Positions 1 to 10,495 of a stretch of 64,000 nt of DNA are shown one piece after another. Within the stretch, counting starts at the first letter, position 1; each line of letters opens with the position of its first letter. The position numbers and the translations under genes were made by a program. Location of the stretch: the NCBI RefSeq assembly GCF_964019385.1, contig NC_088655.1, positions 24,550,109 to 24,614,108 of the forward strand. Direction: 5' to 3'. The notes under the pieces are model-generated. The model worked only from the letters and a program-made list of their open reading frames with translations, was not told the origin of the DNA and searched no databases. This stretch comes from Sycon ciliatum. Taxonomy: Eukaryota > Porifera > Calcarea > Leucosolenida > Sycettidae.

Positions 1-1559
1 GACAGGTGACACTTGATTGCCGAGGTACCGTTTCCCTGACCCGACGACTTGGCCGTTGTCACCTCCGATATTGCCGCTTGCGAATCTCTCCCATCTCTCC
101 CTGGACATGTTATCAAGGGAGTCGTAAACCTACGACTTCCTGGTGCATCTACTTGTACTTGTAGAACATGTACAACTGTATGGAATTTGATGCGAACAGG
201 CGGATTATTCCAATTTTATGCGATTCGTATGCAATTTGCCTCGAATTATGCAATTTTATATTAGCTATAAAGAGAACAAATTCTGCTGTCACCGCCACAC
301 TACAACAAAGTCATGAAGGTTTACCAAAATCGATTTTCTTGTCACAATCATCAGTGGAAAGCCGTGACTGAAGAATAAAGCGTCATTCACAGAAGCTTTT
401 TTGCGATGCGACACGCGATGCAGAAGACGTTACTTACGCGTAGCTATGCAGAAGACGTTACTTCAGTAACGTCTGGCGCTAGCCAGGGTCCACACAGCTT
501 TAATTTGGTGTTTGTTTGTTTGTTTGTGTCAAGCCTGGCGCTATCCCGTATCTGTCCCGTACCGTATCGCACAGCTGGCCGTTTGCTGGCTCCCGTATCT
601 GTCCCGTACCGTACCGTACCATCAAACACAGCTGGCTACAAACAGCTGGCCACAATATTATGTACATGTACATGTATACGACTCCCTGTGTGTTGCAACT
701 GTGCTTGAAGGGGACGGTTGCACTTTTCGCAGCTCCGTTTAATCTGAGTTTTCAGTCGTTCCTCTTACTAGTCTTGCCAAGGGGGTGGCTCTGAGTCCAC
801 CAGAGTTGCCCCTGGCGTATTTCTGAATTTGCTGGGGCGAGGGTTCCGCGACGCGGTCGCCAAGGCAGTGTCTTTTCAGTCACGACCGTTGTCGTCCTCG
901 TCTCTCCATTCGCGGTGGTGTAGCTGACCCCCGAATGGTTTCAAACTGCGAAGCTCGGAGGAGTACAGTGGTGGCAGAGGCATGAGCTGTGAGTGGAGAC
1001 GGTTGCTGGAGATGGATGGTGATGCAGGGAGAAGAGTTACGCTGCCTGACGCCGCGTGGGAAATTGTTTGAACCTGCAATTTCAGTTCGAGCGCGGTGGA
1101 CTTCTAGACGATGTGTCCTCATGGCTGTTTTTCAACGCTTGGCCTATCGCTGATATCCCTGCGTGGGATGTTCTTCCAGTGGAGTCCAGGTGGGACTTCG
1201 GGTGCCCACACTCCATCACCTGGTTGATTGTTTCGGAACTGCGAAAATAGTTATTGTTTCCTATTTTGTGCGCATCTCTTGTCATCTCTCTTTTCTATAC
1301 GTCGCACACCAGATGTACTACTATCGCCGTCTTTCTCTTGCTTTCTCTCCCTGCTTGCTGTTTTTTTTGTTTCTGTTGCCACTGTCCCTCATCATACCCA
1401 TGCTTGGGTGATGGGCGGCGTGACCCGTTAGGATAGCTGCCAATACAGTACGACTCCCTGATGTATAGAGAGACTTTCTGGAAAGAAATAGGGAGACGAG
1501 GAGGAAATGAAATTAGAATGGATGTTAGTTGCCGAATAGGTGATAGGATGCGTCAGTAA
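1..1559. other. Unassigned stretch, no supported gene
   Basis: I recognise no gene here. Short phrases recur, such as CTGTCCCGTACCGTA near 560 and 603 and AGCTGGC near 573-640. Positions 390-421 hold a broken end of the TCGCAT-rich MITE family described at 31707-32130. All open frames are under about 100 codons, overlap on both strands and show no domain. A phrase like GGGAGTCGTA near 117 recurs at 11388, 23399 and 23665, so part of this is probably dispersed repeat. Confidence 0.5.
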
Positions 1560-1736
1560 AAACATACTTTGGAAGAGACATCCCGTCGTCTCCAAAATAG
1601 GCGTGAACGGGCGAGTCAGCGCCGGTCACAGGAAACGTCGGCAGAGAGATCCCGTCGACTCCAGAACGCGCGTGCTCGGCAGAGTCAGCGCCGTTCCAGG
1701 AAACATTTCCATCAGTTCCCACAACATGCACGATGA
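1560..1736 (+). CDS. Fragment encoding a basic 23-residue peptide repeat
   Basis: An open frame without an ATG, bounded by stops on both sides, encodes two tandem copies of a roughly 23-residue basic unit with the core SRRLQN-(R/A)-R-x-R-x-SQRRS. The DNA shows the same two copies, about 69 bp each, starting near 1575 and 1644. Arg/Gln/Glu-rich helical repeats of this kind are known from N-terminal regions of helicase-like mobile-element proteins in invertebrates; linking this fragment to them is inference. It may be the remnant of a larger coding repeat. No promoter or splice site was assigned. Confidence 0.35.
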   Translation, partial: KHTLEETSRRLQNRRERASQRRSQETSAERSRRLQNARARQSQRRSRKHFHQFPQHAR

Positions 1737-2032
1737 GCTAAGTAACAAAGCATAGCGTAGGGCCCTGAGCTTCCAAGCTCTCTCGTTTTTTTTTTTTTTT
1801 TTTTTACAGTACTACTAGTCTTTATCCCGAGAAGAAAGAAAAAGGCCCAACCCTGCCCTGCCAGTTATTTGGACTTACGGGGGTCGCCATGGCAAATAAT
1901 AGAAATAAAACTGCACACGTTCGGGCTCTCCGCCTTCTCCGTGAAATTATAATACTGTAAAAGAAAACTAGAGGGGAAAAAAAGAAGCAACAATGAGGAA
2001 TAGGAACTGATTTAGGAGCCACTTGCAGTCAG

Positions 2033-3676
2033 TTACACAGGGCAGCGGGCCTCGGCAACGGCCAAGGTAGCAGATGCATCCGCCACATCGCTGACGCGCA
2101 TGGGGCGTCGCCGAGCACCACGCAAACAAACCATGCTGGAGCGAACCAGAGCAAAGCGAAGTCGGCAGCGAATCCACGCCATTACTCGGTTGTACGGCTC
2201 CTTCGTCTTGTCGGACAGGAGCCCGGCAATCCGCTTATAGCAGGCTGTTGCCGACTTGCCCATGCCGCCTGTTGAGGAGAGAACGAGAGGTGAAAAAGTT
2301 GCATGTTCGATCTCTCGAACACGCTCCTCATAGCAGCGGCGTTTCTCCCGTTCGTGGCGCTGGTAGCAGGAGGGTACTGAGGTGGAGCGATTTGAAGCCG
2401 CGAAAGGGTTAAAAACCCGTACGTCGAAGAAAGTGCGGTCAAAACGCCCACCCCAGACACCACTGGCACTCGCTGCTATATCCAGCCTAGCCTGGGGGTC
2501 CGTTATGGCAGAGCGGTAGCGGAATGCTTCCCCAGTTACCGGCTGCAGGTGCGGTTCAGTGGTGACGTTGTTGGCGACCCGTTTGAGGAGACCAGCCGTA
2601 ACATCTCGTACCTCGTTGTGCCTCAGTGAGGGAAACCCACCCAGAGAGCACGACAAGGCGTGGGCGACGGTGAACGATGCACCACACGGGCAGATCGATG
2701 GAAGGTGGGCTGGCGGCCAGCCATAGCGGAGCGCAAGGCCATCCCGGAACTCACCCTTCGAGAGGGCAAAGCCATGGGCCTTCAGGGGTCTACAGGTCAG
2801 CCAAGCCGACGCACCCTTCTCCGCCGCCAGACCGAAACAGAGCTGGATATCAGTGTTCTGCGTCAGGATGAACTCTTTGGCTGCTTGGGCCGTTGAAGTG
2901 CGGGTACGACTTGCCACCTCCCTCTTAGTGGACAGTACCAGGTCCAGCACATGGCCAATCTGGGTGTCCTGGTCCAGAATCTTGCGGACGAGCGCCGAGG
3001 TTATCGCTGCCGATGCCCGGAACTGGTCGCCCAAGGTGGTGGGGTCGACTAAGCCGAGGCCTCCTTCACGGCATGGGAAAGCAAGGACCCTTCGCTCACG
3101 TGAGTTTACTGGCTTACCGCACAGGGCAGGAATAAGGACATTGGTGATGGTGTCTTCCAGAGGGCCAAGATTTTCAGCAGCACACTCCATGACGCTGCAC
3201 AGGAAGGACCAGCGATGCTTCAGGCCTTGCGTGAATGCTGCATAGGCAGCCTGTGGCTGGGTTTCGGCAATCTTGGCCAAGGACACGATCTCGTCTTTCC
3301 ACTCGTTTGCCTTCTGGGAAACATAGCTCTGGACGAACTCCGTCGATCCGAGTGCAGCACCTAGAAACCGGTGGCCGTCGGTGGTAATGTGCACACCGGT
3401 CCCTGCAAAGGCGTCCTCAGCTTCCGTCAGGTGACCGGCCTTGACAACCAGGACTGATTTCTCAGCATTTGCTGCGTACCCATATGCCGGTCCTTTCTGT
3501 CGCAGAATATCCCACCAAGCGCGTAGTCGTTGGACTCTGCCGCCCGCGGAGGAGTCGTCTGCAAACCACATCTGGATCGTTCCCTCTGCCGAGAGAGCAC
3601 GAATGAGGGGTAGAATGCCCAGCGCATACATCGGCATCGCGATGGGATCGCCTTGGGTGGTGCCCTCTGCCGACAT
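2033..3676 (-). pseudogene. Reverse transcriptase C-terminal part plus restriction-like endonuclease
   Basis: This 547-codon frame begins at motif B (EGTTQGDPIAMPMYALG), followed by motif C as MWFADDSSAG (FADD catalytic pair) and a motif D-like GPAYGY..NAEKS. A thumb-like region follows to about residue 230. Near residues 325-345 a knuckle, CPCGASFTVAHALSC, is followed by LRHNEVRD and then ARLDIA...FDVRVFNP, the Asp-rich arrangement expected of a PD-(D/E)xK restriction-like endonuclease as in R2/NeSL-type LINEs. The C-terminus is basic. The RLE assignment rests on motif spacing read by eye. The frame itself is uninterrupted, so this half is well preserved. Confidence 0.7.
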
Positions 3677-3689
3677 GATGACGCTGCCC

Positions 3690-5384
3690 CTAACAAAACA
3701 GCTTTGCGGGTTGTTGGTAGCTGTTAATAACGACTGTCGCCAGGGATGGGCATAGGTGACGCATGTTGCGTAGGCATGCTTCCCTGTTCAGCGTGTTTAA
3801 AAACGCATTCGTGGCATCTGCCATTAAGACCGCTTCGGTATCCTCCTGGTCGAACGCTTGCTGCATGGCATGTATCGCCGCCTCGATCCCACAGTCCTGG
3901 CCTGCACAGAGTTGAAGGGTGCCAGCTGCCTCTTGAATAGCCTGACCAATTACGTACAGGATGACCTTGCCCACCACTCTCCGCATCACCTCGCCAATCC
4001 CAATGGGTCTAACCTCCGGGTTCTTGTTGAGGGGGATGAGTCGGGATGCCAGGTACGCTTCCAGCGATCGGGGGTCGACAAATTCGGTCGCCACACGTCG
4101 AGCAGAGCTTGCCAGCGCATCGCATAGCGAGTCAGACGCATCGGAGAACATTGTGCACATCCACCTCCATGCCTCAGCGTCTACACCTGACGGGCCGGCT
4201 GCGCCATGCGTGTTGAGTACCGCCTTTCTCACCAAGTCACGATTGAGACCAGAGAACCTGACCGGATGAGGCTGAGGAGGGGGAACACCGTGTATCAGGG
4301 CCTCCGTGGCTAGGGGCGCAGGGTCAGGGTGTTTGTCTTGCAGGACCTCTTGCACTGACTTGTCACCGATGCTGTCATCCAGCGCCAGGGCTCCAGCATT
4401 TCCGTTGGGGACTAGCAATCGTAGGGCATTGGATAGCTTCCTACTTGTCACCAGGTTTGCAAAGTGGCGTGCATCATCCTTCTCCTTGTTACCCCCGCTG
4501 TGGGGCCGGCTAGGTGCTGTGAGCTCCTCTTGAATCGTTCGGCATTCGTGCAGCAGGTCGTGTAGGTCCCCTCTGTGCCATGCTGCTAGGCGGCGCTGCA
4601 GGATATCTGCGGATTTCTCTGCAGGACCTGGCGGCTTCTGCAGCATCAGCATTTGGAAGACCATGGCTACTTTCAGAGCTATGCCTTCATATGGCTCACT
4701 GGTTCCAAAGCACACAATGTAATTGGCGAGTTGGGATACAAAGAGCTTGCCAGTGGCTCCTCGGGGTACCTGCATTGCATTCGGTCTACAGTGTACCACT
4801 TCTTCGTACACGTCTTGCACAGCCTGCACAGAATCCAAGTTGGTACGCTCGCCCAGAAGGAATCCTGTAGTGGGGGCAGTAGGGAAATTCGGGAGATCCC
4901 GTGGGCCTTCCTCCAGCTCCTGATCTGAGTGTGTCGGGGGCTGTTGCAGCTGGCTCTGATCCAGATTGGCTACGAGGTCGACCTCTTCTGGGGTGGGCAC
5001 AGGGCTTTCCTGGGACGCACTTGTGCGTGCTTGATGCTGGTCCAGTATCCTCCACGCATACTGCTGGGAGTCCGACTGAGCGCCGGCAGGAGGCTCGCCC
5101 GCTCCGCCCTCCGTAACCACGGTGGTTGGTTGCAGCTGATCCAGTGCTCTCCAAGCAAACTGTTGGGAGTCTGAGGCGGCGCTAGCGGTCTGATCGCCAG
5201 TAAATCGAGTTGTTTGATTGGCCTCATGGTCAGCCGCCACCTCACCGCGGCACGGTAGATCTACGGGTACGGGATCTCGACATTCTGCCAGCAGGGTGGC
5301 GGTGAGAGCTGTGGCTGCACTGGCATCCACGCTGGCATCATCGCATTGTACGGTTAGAACTGTTCCCGTAGCGTTGTCCTGCAC
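3690..5384 (-). pseudogene. Reverse transcriptase, N-terminal part (fingers, motif A)
   Basis: This 564-codon frame holds the first half of the RT of the element at 1785-5587. Residues 1-180 are low-complexity and rich in Gln, Asp and Pro. From about residue 385 RT landmarks appear: AAGPSGVDAEAWRW in the fingers, RPIGIGEVMRRVVGK, CAGQDCGIEAAIHAM, and motif A as LMADATNAFLNTLNR with its catalytic Asp. The frame stops soon after motif A, and motifs B-D continue in the next frame (2033-3676), so the RT is split by one small frame change. LINEs of this kind normally code one long protein with RT in the middle. The annotated ATG at 5384 may not be the real start, because the Cys-rich segment lies upstream in another frame. 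Confidence 0.75.
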
Positions 5385-5410
5385 CGTAGTTTGTCGATGG
5401 CCGTTGACAG

Positions 5411-5587
5411 CTAGCTCCGGCTGGGGAGGAGAAGGGATGGCGGAATTTTACAACGATCCTTCTTTGACGGAAGGCAGCTCCAGCATTTCCGTGCCGCCTT
5501 GGTGCAGTCACACCTGACGCAGGTGCCGTTGCCGTTGCACCGGCAACACTGGCCACTCTGCATCAGGGTGAGTTGCGAACGGGGCGG
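5411..5587 (-). CDS. Cys-rich zinc-finger-like segment, cut by assembly gap
   Basis: The minus-strand frame upstream of the RT reads CCRCNGNGTCVRCDCTKA followed by a CxxC and a final Cys: about eight cysteines in some 35 residues, with CxRC, CxRCxC and CWSCLP spacing. This is probably a zinc-binding N-terminal domain of the same element protein. It ends at a stop at 5411, just before the 564-codon RT frame opens, so another frame change or an intron separates them. Its upstream part is missing in the N run. Nucleic-acid binding is inferred from composition only. Confidence 0.5.
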   Translation of the reverse strand, partial: PPRSQLTLMQSGQCCRCNGNGTCVRCDCTKAARKCWSCLPSKKDRCKIPPSLLLPSRS

Positions 5588-5787
5588 NNNNNNNNNNNNN
5601 NNNNNNNNNNNNNNNNNNNNNNNNNNNNNNNNNNNNNNNNNNNNNNNNNNNNNNNNNNNNNNNNNNNNNNNNNNNNNNNNNNNNNNNNNNNNNNNNNNNN
5701 NNNNNNNNNNNNNNNNNNNNNNNNNNNNNNNNNNNNNNNNNNNNNNNNNNNNNNNNNNNNNNNNNNNNNNNNNNNNNNNNNNNNNNN
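5588..5787. other. Assembly gap, 200 N
   Basis: Exactly 200 N, a conventional placeholder length. It hides the 5' part of the RLE-type LINE and the junction with the MITE cluster to its right. Confidence 0.99.
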
Positions 5788-5845
5788 CAGAAACCAGGTC
5801 CGAGTGAGAGCTCAAACTCCCATCCAGCATCCGTCAAAAATTCCC

Positions 5846-8026
5846 CCTTGTACAAATTTATAGGCAACTCTTGAACCTTTGTACAACTTTGCTGTAGAAA
5901 AGGTCAAAATCGTACGCCAAATCGCTTGTCGCATCGCATCGCATCGCAGAAGTTAAGGCCGATTCACAATACAACTTTCTGCGACGCGACACGCGATTTG
6001 CGACAGTTGCGACAAGAAACTGCCTGTCGCGAGCTGTCGCGAGCTGTCGCAAGCTGTCGCAAGCTGTCGCAATGCACCTGTCGCAGAAGTTGAAGAAAGT
6101 TCAACTTTTGCGACATGCGACACGCGACATACACAAATGGAGTACAGTTTCGACCCTGGGTGCACGTGCAGTGCACGTGCATAGTACTACTTGTGCATGA
6201 GGATGTCGCAAACATGAAGAATATTGTGAACCGTGTGTCGCTGTCGCAGCTCGTCGCATGTGTCGCAAGTCGCATGTCGCGTCGCAGAAAGTTGTATTGT
6301 GAATCGGCCTTTAAGCGGGATTCACAGAAGCTTTTTTGCGATGCGACACGCGATGCGACAGGCGCGAAACCGGGAAAACCCCAAATCGCAGCCATGTCGC
6401 ACCCCACGCAACTGCCGCAACTGGGCCATCGCAGGCCATCGCAGAAGTTGAGCTTGGCTCAACTTTTGCGATGCGATGCGATGCGACAAGCGATTTGGCG
6501 TACGATTTCGACCTTTTCTACAGCAAAGTTGTACAAAGGTTCAAGAGTTGCCTATAAATTTGTACAAGTTGTATCAAACCGCGCCAATATCATGGTGACG
6601 TAGCCAAATCAGCAAGATTTTGTCGCATCACTGACTTCTTCTGTGAATGGTATTTCGCGAGTTCGCATCGCACGCGTCCGTCGCAGATCGCGTCGTATCG
6701 CGTGTCGCATCGCAAAAAAAGCTTCTGTGAATCCCGCTGTAAGGCCGATTCACAATACAACTTTCTGCGACGCGACATGCGACTTGCGACACATGCGACG
6801 AGCTGCGACAGCGACACACGGTTCACAATATTCTTCATGTTTGCGACATCCTCATGCACAAGTAGTACTATGCACGTGCACTGCACGTGCACCCAGGGTC
6901 GAAACTGTACTCCATTTGTGTATGTCGCGTGTCGCATGTCGCAAAAGTTGAACTTTCTTCAACTTCTGCGACAGGTGCATTGCGACAGCTTGCGACAGGT
7001 TGCGACAGCTCGCGACAGGCAGTTTCTTGTCGCAACTGTCCCAAATCGCGTGTCGCGTCGCAGAAAGTTGTATTGTGAATCGGGCTTTAGGGTTGGTTCA
7101 CATAAGCAAAATCGGCGCCGCAAGACATCGGCGGTGAGCCAGCTCCCGATCCGTTGCGCATACGGTTCGAGTACCAAATCTACTACGAAGTAGTACATAA
7201 TGTGCCCAAATGCTACGACAGGTTTGCCAATTGAAGCTTGAATTCTTTGTTTCTTCAGTAGTTCAAGGTCTTTCGGTGATGGCCACTCGGTGCTACCTTT
7301 TACTGGAGATCATGAAAATACTTCTACACATTTTATTGCAGTCTACAGTAAGCGATTGTGTCGAAATTATGCTTGCAAACGTTGGTGAAGTCACAAGAAC
7401 TTGCCAATGTATCCATCATATTTTTTATTTGTTTCAATTGTATTTGTCTCATAAGTTGCACAATGGTCAAGCAGATCATCCGAGAAGGACGGGCTGGTAT
7501 GCTGACTTATTTGCCACCTTGAAGCGACTACAAGAATGGCGAACGGACCCCCTCTCTAGCTTCAATTCAGGAAAATTTAGGACAAGTATTGGTTTGATAT
7601 TTTGACAAAGTCTGGCTCCCGGCAGCCGGCGATCACCGGCGCGAATGGTTCACAAACCACTTTTGGTCAAAATTGTACGGGATCGGCGCCGGGGCAGATC
7701 GCAAGAGTTGGGCACTGTCCAACTTTGCCGACGGTCCCTTGCGATATTTTACCGTATGATTTTGTTACGACTGCGCTGGTTCACATAATCGTGATGCGCC
7801 GGGAGAGGTTGCAAGAGGCCCACTCCCGTTGACACCCGGCGCGTACCGGCGATATGTGAACCAACCCTTAGTTGAGCCAAGCTCAACTTCTGCGATGGCC
7901 TGCGATGGCCCTGTTGCGGCAGTTGCGTGGGGTCCGCGATGGTTGCGATTTGGGGATTTCCCGGTTTCGCGGCTGTCGCATCGCGTGTCGCATCGCAAAA
8001 AAGCTTCTGTGAATCCCGCTTATCCA
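5846..8026. mobile_element. Nested stack of PIF/Harbinger-like foldback MITEs (families F1, F2, F3)
   Basis: An outer F1 copy on the minus strand (5846-5954 and 7869-8026) is split by a block of F2 (5957-6309), F1 (6314-6738, plus), F2 (6743-7085, opposite orientation to the first) and F3 (7089-7868). F1 ends in AGCGGGATTCACAGAAGC, F2 in GGCCGATTCACAATAC and F3 in AGGGTTGGTTCACATAAG, each with the inverted end on the other side. Junctions carry TTA or TAA. F1 and F2 interiors consist of repeated TCGCAT or TTGCGACA words. Three-base TTA target duplications are typical of PIF/Harbinger; the exact duplication could not be resolved at most junctions here. Confidence 0.75.
7089..7868. mobile_element. 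F3 MITE-like element with GGTTCACATAAG ends
   Basis: Inverted ends AGGGTTGGTTCACATA are present at both sides, with further copies of GGTTCACA inside near 7648 and 7781. The interior carries GC-rich words such as CGGCGCCG and CACCGGCG near both ends and an AT-richer centre (7200-7600) with a 131-codon open frame lacking any recognised domain. The centre could be remnant coding sequence of the parent element or captured sequence. It sits inside the outer F1 copy. Confidence 0.6.
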
Positions 8027-8044
8027 TGCTAAATCAATGATTTA

Positions 8045-8110
8045 TATACATTGCTGTACTGATGAGGCCTTTATGGCCGAAACAGCTTGCTGTCTACAGC
8101 ATTGGGTATA
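8045..8110 (+). ncRNA. Type I hammerhead ribozyme motif
   Basis: The core CTGATGAG begins at 8059. Stem II pairs GGCC with GGCC around a TTTAT loop, followed by GAAA (8079-8082). Stem III is short (ACAG/CTGT, loop CTTG). The predicted cleavage site follows C8094. Stem I pairs TGCTGTA (8052-8058) with TACAGCA (8095-8101), and further pairing of TATAC with GTATA is possible beyond an internal loop. All core nucleotides are present. Type I hammerheads with short stem III are known from animal Penelope-like elements and retrozymes. A Penelope-like coding tail lies about 0.5 kb away on the opposite strand (8600-9298). Confidence 0.8.
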
Positions 8111-8176
8111 CATTCAATAATGTGTTACAAGAACAAAACAAAGTGCTTAAATAGAATGAGGGAAGGTGAGACATTA

Positions 8177-8518
8177 GAGAGGTTCCGCATAACGTAATTA
8201 CGTTAGTAAAAAACGTAGTCGATCTACGGAAAGTCCTACGTAAACTGCATGCGCATCTGGGTTCCGGCATACGGAGTTTTCAAATCACGTAGCTGCCCTT
8301 GGCAACTCCGAACGCGGCAGTGTACCGTCAGATCGACCTGGGGAGGGAGTCATAAATTTGTACCCCAATCCACTTACGGACGAGCTACGTTATCAGAGCC
8401 CTATCTACGTACTCTCCGTAGACAACTTTCCGTAAGTGGAGTGTAAACTCGCGAATTCACGGGTTTTTCCCGCCCACTAACGTAAAGTTGCTCAACTTTA
8501 CGTAGTGCGGAACCTCTC
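8177..8518. mobile_element. TA-flanked MITE with GAGAGGTTCCGCA termini, ACGTAA-rich
   Basis: Inverted ends GAGAGGTTCCGCA (8177) and TGCGGAACCTCTC (8518) are flanked by TA on both sides. The interior repeats ACGTAA/TTACGT-type words in both orientations, so it is largely self-complementary. Similar G(A/G)GAGGTT ends occur at 26274, 35579, 43436 and 63275 with unrelated interiors. The TA flank suggests Tc1/mariner-type mobilisation; no transposase is present. Confidence 0.75.
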
Positions 8519-8599
8519 TATTAGAAGTGAAATGAGAGCTAAGTGCAACAGGGGTGAGGAACTAATTGCAACGCTAGAACTGTGTAGCGAGACAAACAA

Positions 8600-9298
8600 T
8601 CATGCTGTGCACCTACGAAAACAATCTTTTAACGAAACTACATGTTTCTTCTGCTTACGAAGATCAGGCTTATGGAAACGAATACAAACAGCCTCAAGTA
8701 CTTTCAACTGACTAGCGTACCGTGCACGACAAAGAACAGAAAAACTAAAATCATCATACACCTGCAGACACTTAGGGTGAGACAACAGATGAAGAAAAAC
8801 GGCAGACTTCTTACGATCACAATCACCATCCGATTCCTCGTCTCCACCAACCGTTACCTCGTCCCCCGTCTCATCTTCCAACTCGTCCTCAGTGTCGTCC
8901 TCCGTGTCATTCTCCTCATCAACACCGATCGGTCCCAGGCTCGCTTCATGTTGCTGAACCTCTGTTCGTTGACTCCTCCTTTGATCTTGATGGTAATTTG
9001 TTACCATTGTTGTTGTTGTCATTATTGTTGTTAAATCTTCTGTTCCCAGTGTCTTCGCCGGTGCTTGACATCCAGTACTGTAATAATTCATTGAATAATT
9101 AGCCGTTGATCGTCTAGGTCTTTGAATGTTGATCGTGTTGTTTTCTCTGTTGAATTCCGTTTCCTTTAGCCTTCTTTCTTCTTGTTCATGTTCAGTGCTT
9201 ACCACATCCATATTTGCCCGTGCCAGCGACACCACAGACTCAGCCCCAGCACTGCCGATGACAGATGCAGGTGGCGGTTCTGGGGGAGGCAACGGCAA
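8600..9298 (-). CDS. 232-codon frame with a Penelope/GIY-YIG-like C-terminus
   Basis: The N-terminal half is Pro-rich, then Gln/Thr-rich, and residues 135-165 are very acidic (runs of DTEDD, ELEDETGDE). The last 65 residues differ: AVFLHLLSHPKC, then YDDFSFSVLCRARY and LKVLEAVCIRFHKPDL. That pattern (HL..HP.C, F.VL.R.R, LEA..I...KPDL) resembles the end of the GIY-YIG nuclease domain in Penelope-like retroelements. The acidic part is not expected there, so this may be a chance in-frame junction between element and flank or a chimaeric protein. The hammerhead at 8045-8110 lies downstream on the opposite strand, with a MITE between. Function unproven. Confidence 0.4.
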   Translation of the reverse strand: MPLPPPEPPPASVIGSAGAESVVSLARANMDVVSTEHEQEERRLKETEFNRENNTINIQRPRRSTANYSMNYYSTGCQAPAKTLGTEDLTTIMTTTTMVTNYHQDQRRSQRTEVQQHEASLGPIGVDEENDTEDDTEDELEDETGDEVTVGGDEESDGDCDRKKSAVFLHLLSHPKCLQVYDDFSFSVLCRARYASQLKVLEAVCIRFHKPDLRKQKKHVVSLKDCFRRCTA

Positions 9299-9763
9299 CG
9301 ATGGCGATGGGGGCCGCCGCCACGCAAGACTTTCCCATTCAGCAGCTTCAAACTAGGGCTCAAACGGTCACGGTTTTACCCCTGACGGTTAACTGCTAAG
9401 CTAACGGTCGGTTAACCGGTTATAACCTATAAGCCAGGGCAATCCTGCGGACTCTTTTTTAACCGTAAATTTGACTATACTCATTCAAAAAATGTACCCT
9501 ATTGAGTACAACGCACACTTGTACATTCTCTTGCATGCTCATTCATACATACTCTCACACCATGTACCAAGAGACCAGATATGACCGAGTTGACAGCCCA
9601 GAAATTGCGTACGCGTGCGACAGCCCGCGAAAGTGCACACTTTGCAACGACCTGAGAGTTGAAAAATTGACTGGAAAGTTACTGCGTAACCGTTATCTTT
9701 ATCGGTTAACCGTTAATTATTCGTAACCGGTCTGCAACCGGTTAATCGGACTAACCGTTTGAA

Positions 9764-10452
9764 GAGGTATATTATGTATCAGATTGCAACGACCAGGAGG
9801 CTCTTAGTAGTGGCTGCAAATGACCGATATCCGTCACTTGCAGCTCTGCATCAGAGACCTGTAGCTGGCCTGAAGAGTTGTAAAATTACTCCTTCGTAGC
9901 CGGGGGAGTCAGAGCGAGGGCGATTCACGGCTTGGTCAAAAAACTGTCGGCCTGGAACGTAAACGTGGATCTGCCGACACAGTTCACCTGGTTCACACGC
10001 CTGACCTGGCATGCTGCCTTGCGTGAAAGGAACATTTTTCCGAAAGCAAGCTTCTTCTCCAAAATTCGAAATTTCTTTCCAAAAATGCCGTCGTCCTTGA
10101 CCTCGAAGCTGAATGTTGTTAGGATAGAAAATTAGCGAAGATGTAGCCGACCCATTCTGGCAAGCCGTGTGCCCTCTGGATATGCAGTTGTTCGCCATGG
10201 TCAACAATCTTCTTCTCCTTCGTTCGTACTTTCACTTTCCTGACCACGAATACAAGCGGTACCCATGCTCAGGTTAGTGTTTATTTGTCTGTCTATGCAC
10301 ATACATGTAATACAATGTACTGTTCGTGCTGCAGGCGCTGGCCGATCATGGAAATAGAGGAAGCAGCCAGCTTTCTTTGAATTCTCGTGCTTTCAACAAA
10401 AATGTGTACACACTTTCCTTGGCTCCTCTTTCCCACCGCCACCATGCATGCA
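9764..10452. repeat. Left TIR of the 16.3 kb element
   Basis: Pairs with 25419-26105. It contains a donor-like CTCAG/GTTAGTG near 10273 and an acceptor-like CTGCAG near 10335 on the plus strand, matched in the right TIR. Segments such as AACGTGGATCTGCCGACAC and GACCTCGAAGCTGA recur in the TIRs of the 7.8 kb element. Confidence 0.85.
9851..10207 (-). CDS. Hypothetical 118-codon frame inside the TIR, reading outward
   Basis: The frame (MLTMANNCISRGHTACQNGS...) points from the interior toward the element end. The right TIR carries the mirror copy, with the frame shifted by small indels. The TIRs of the 7.8 kb element hold a recognisably related but broken peptide (NNCISR..TACQN, PN.IQ, FGEEA, VGRSTF). 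Shared peptide-level similarity hints at former coding, but both pairs could simply share nucleotide ancestry. No domain recognised. Confidence 0.3.
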   Translation of the reverse strand: MLTMANNCISRGHTACQNGSATSSLIFYPNNIQLRGQGRRHFWKEISNFGEEACFRKNVPFTQGSMPGQACEPGELCRQIHVYVPGRQFFDQAVNRPRSDSPGYEGVILQLFRPATGL

Positions 10453-10495
10453 CAATCGAGCTTGCTTTAATGCCCTGCAGTGCAGAATGCTCCCA

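Larger units (their letters stand above)
1785..5587 (-). mobile_element. RLE-type non-LTR retrotransposon, minus strand, poly(A)-tailed
   Basis: On the minus strand the order is: a Cys-rich zinc-finger-like segment (just inside the assembly gap), a reverse transcriptase, a Cys/His knuckle and a restriction-like endonuclease region, then about 225 bases of 3' UTR and a run of about 22 A (the T run at 1785-1806). No LTRs or terminal repeats were seen. RT plus a C-terminal endonuclease plus a poly(A) tail indicate an R2-superfamily-like LINE. The 5' end is lost in the N gap at 5588-5787. The protein is spread over more than one frame, so this copy is probably inactive. Confidence 0.7.

Noticed and set aside
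6115-7193. Arg/Cys-rich frames of 100-160 codons at 6115, 6590 and 6702 and their counterparts at 31625-34166
   Set aside because: Similar frames occur on both strands of F1/F2 MITE copies because TCGCAT words lack stops. They follow the repeat, not a gene.
5846-7868. CRISPR-like or satellite array in the TCGCAT-rich region
   Set aside because: The words are unevenly spaced and inverted, and the block resolves into MITEs with defined ends.
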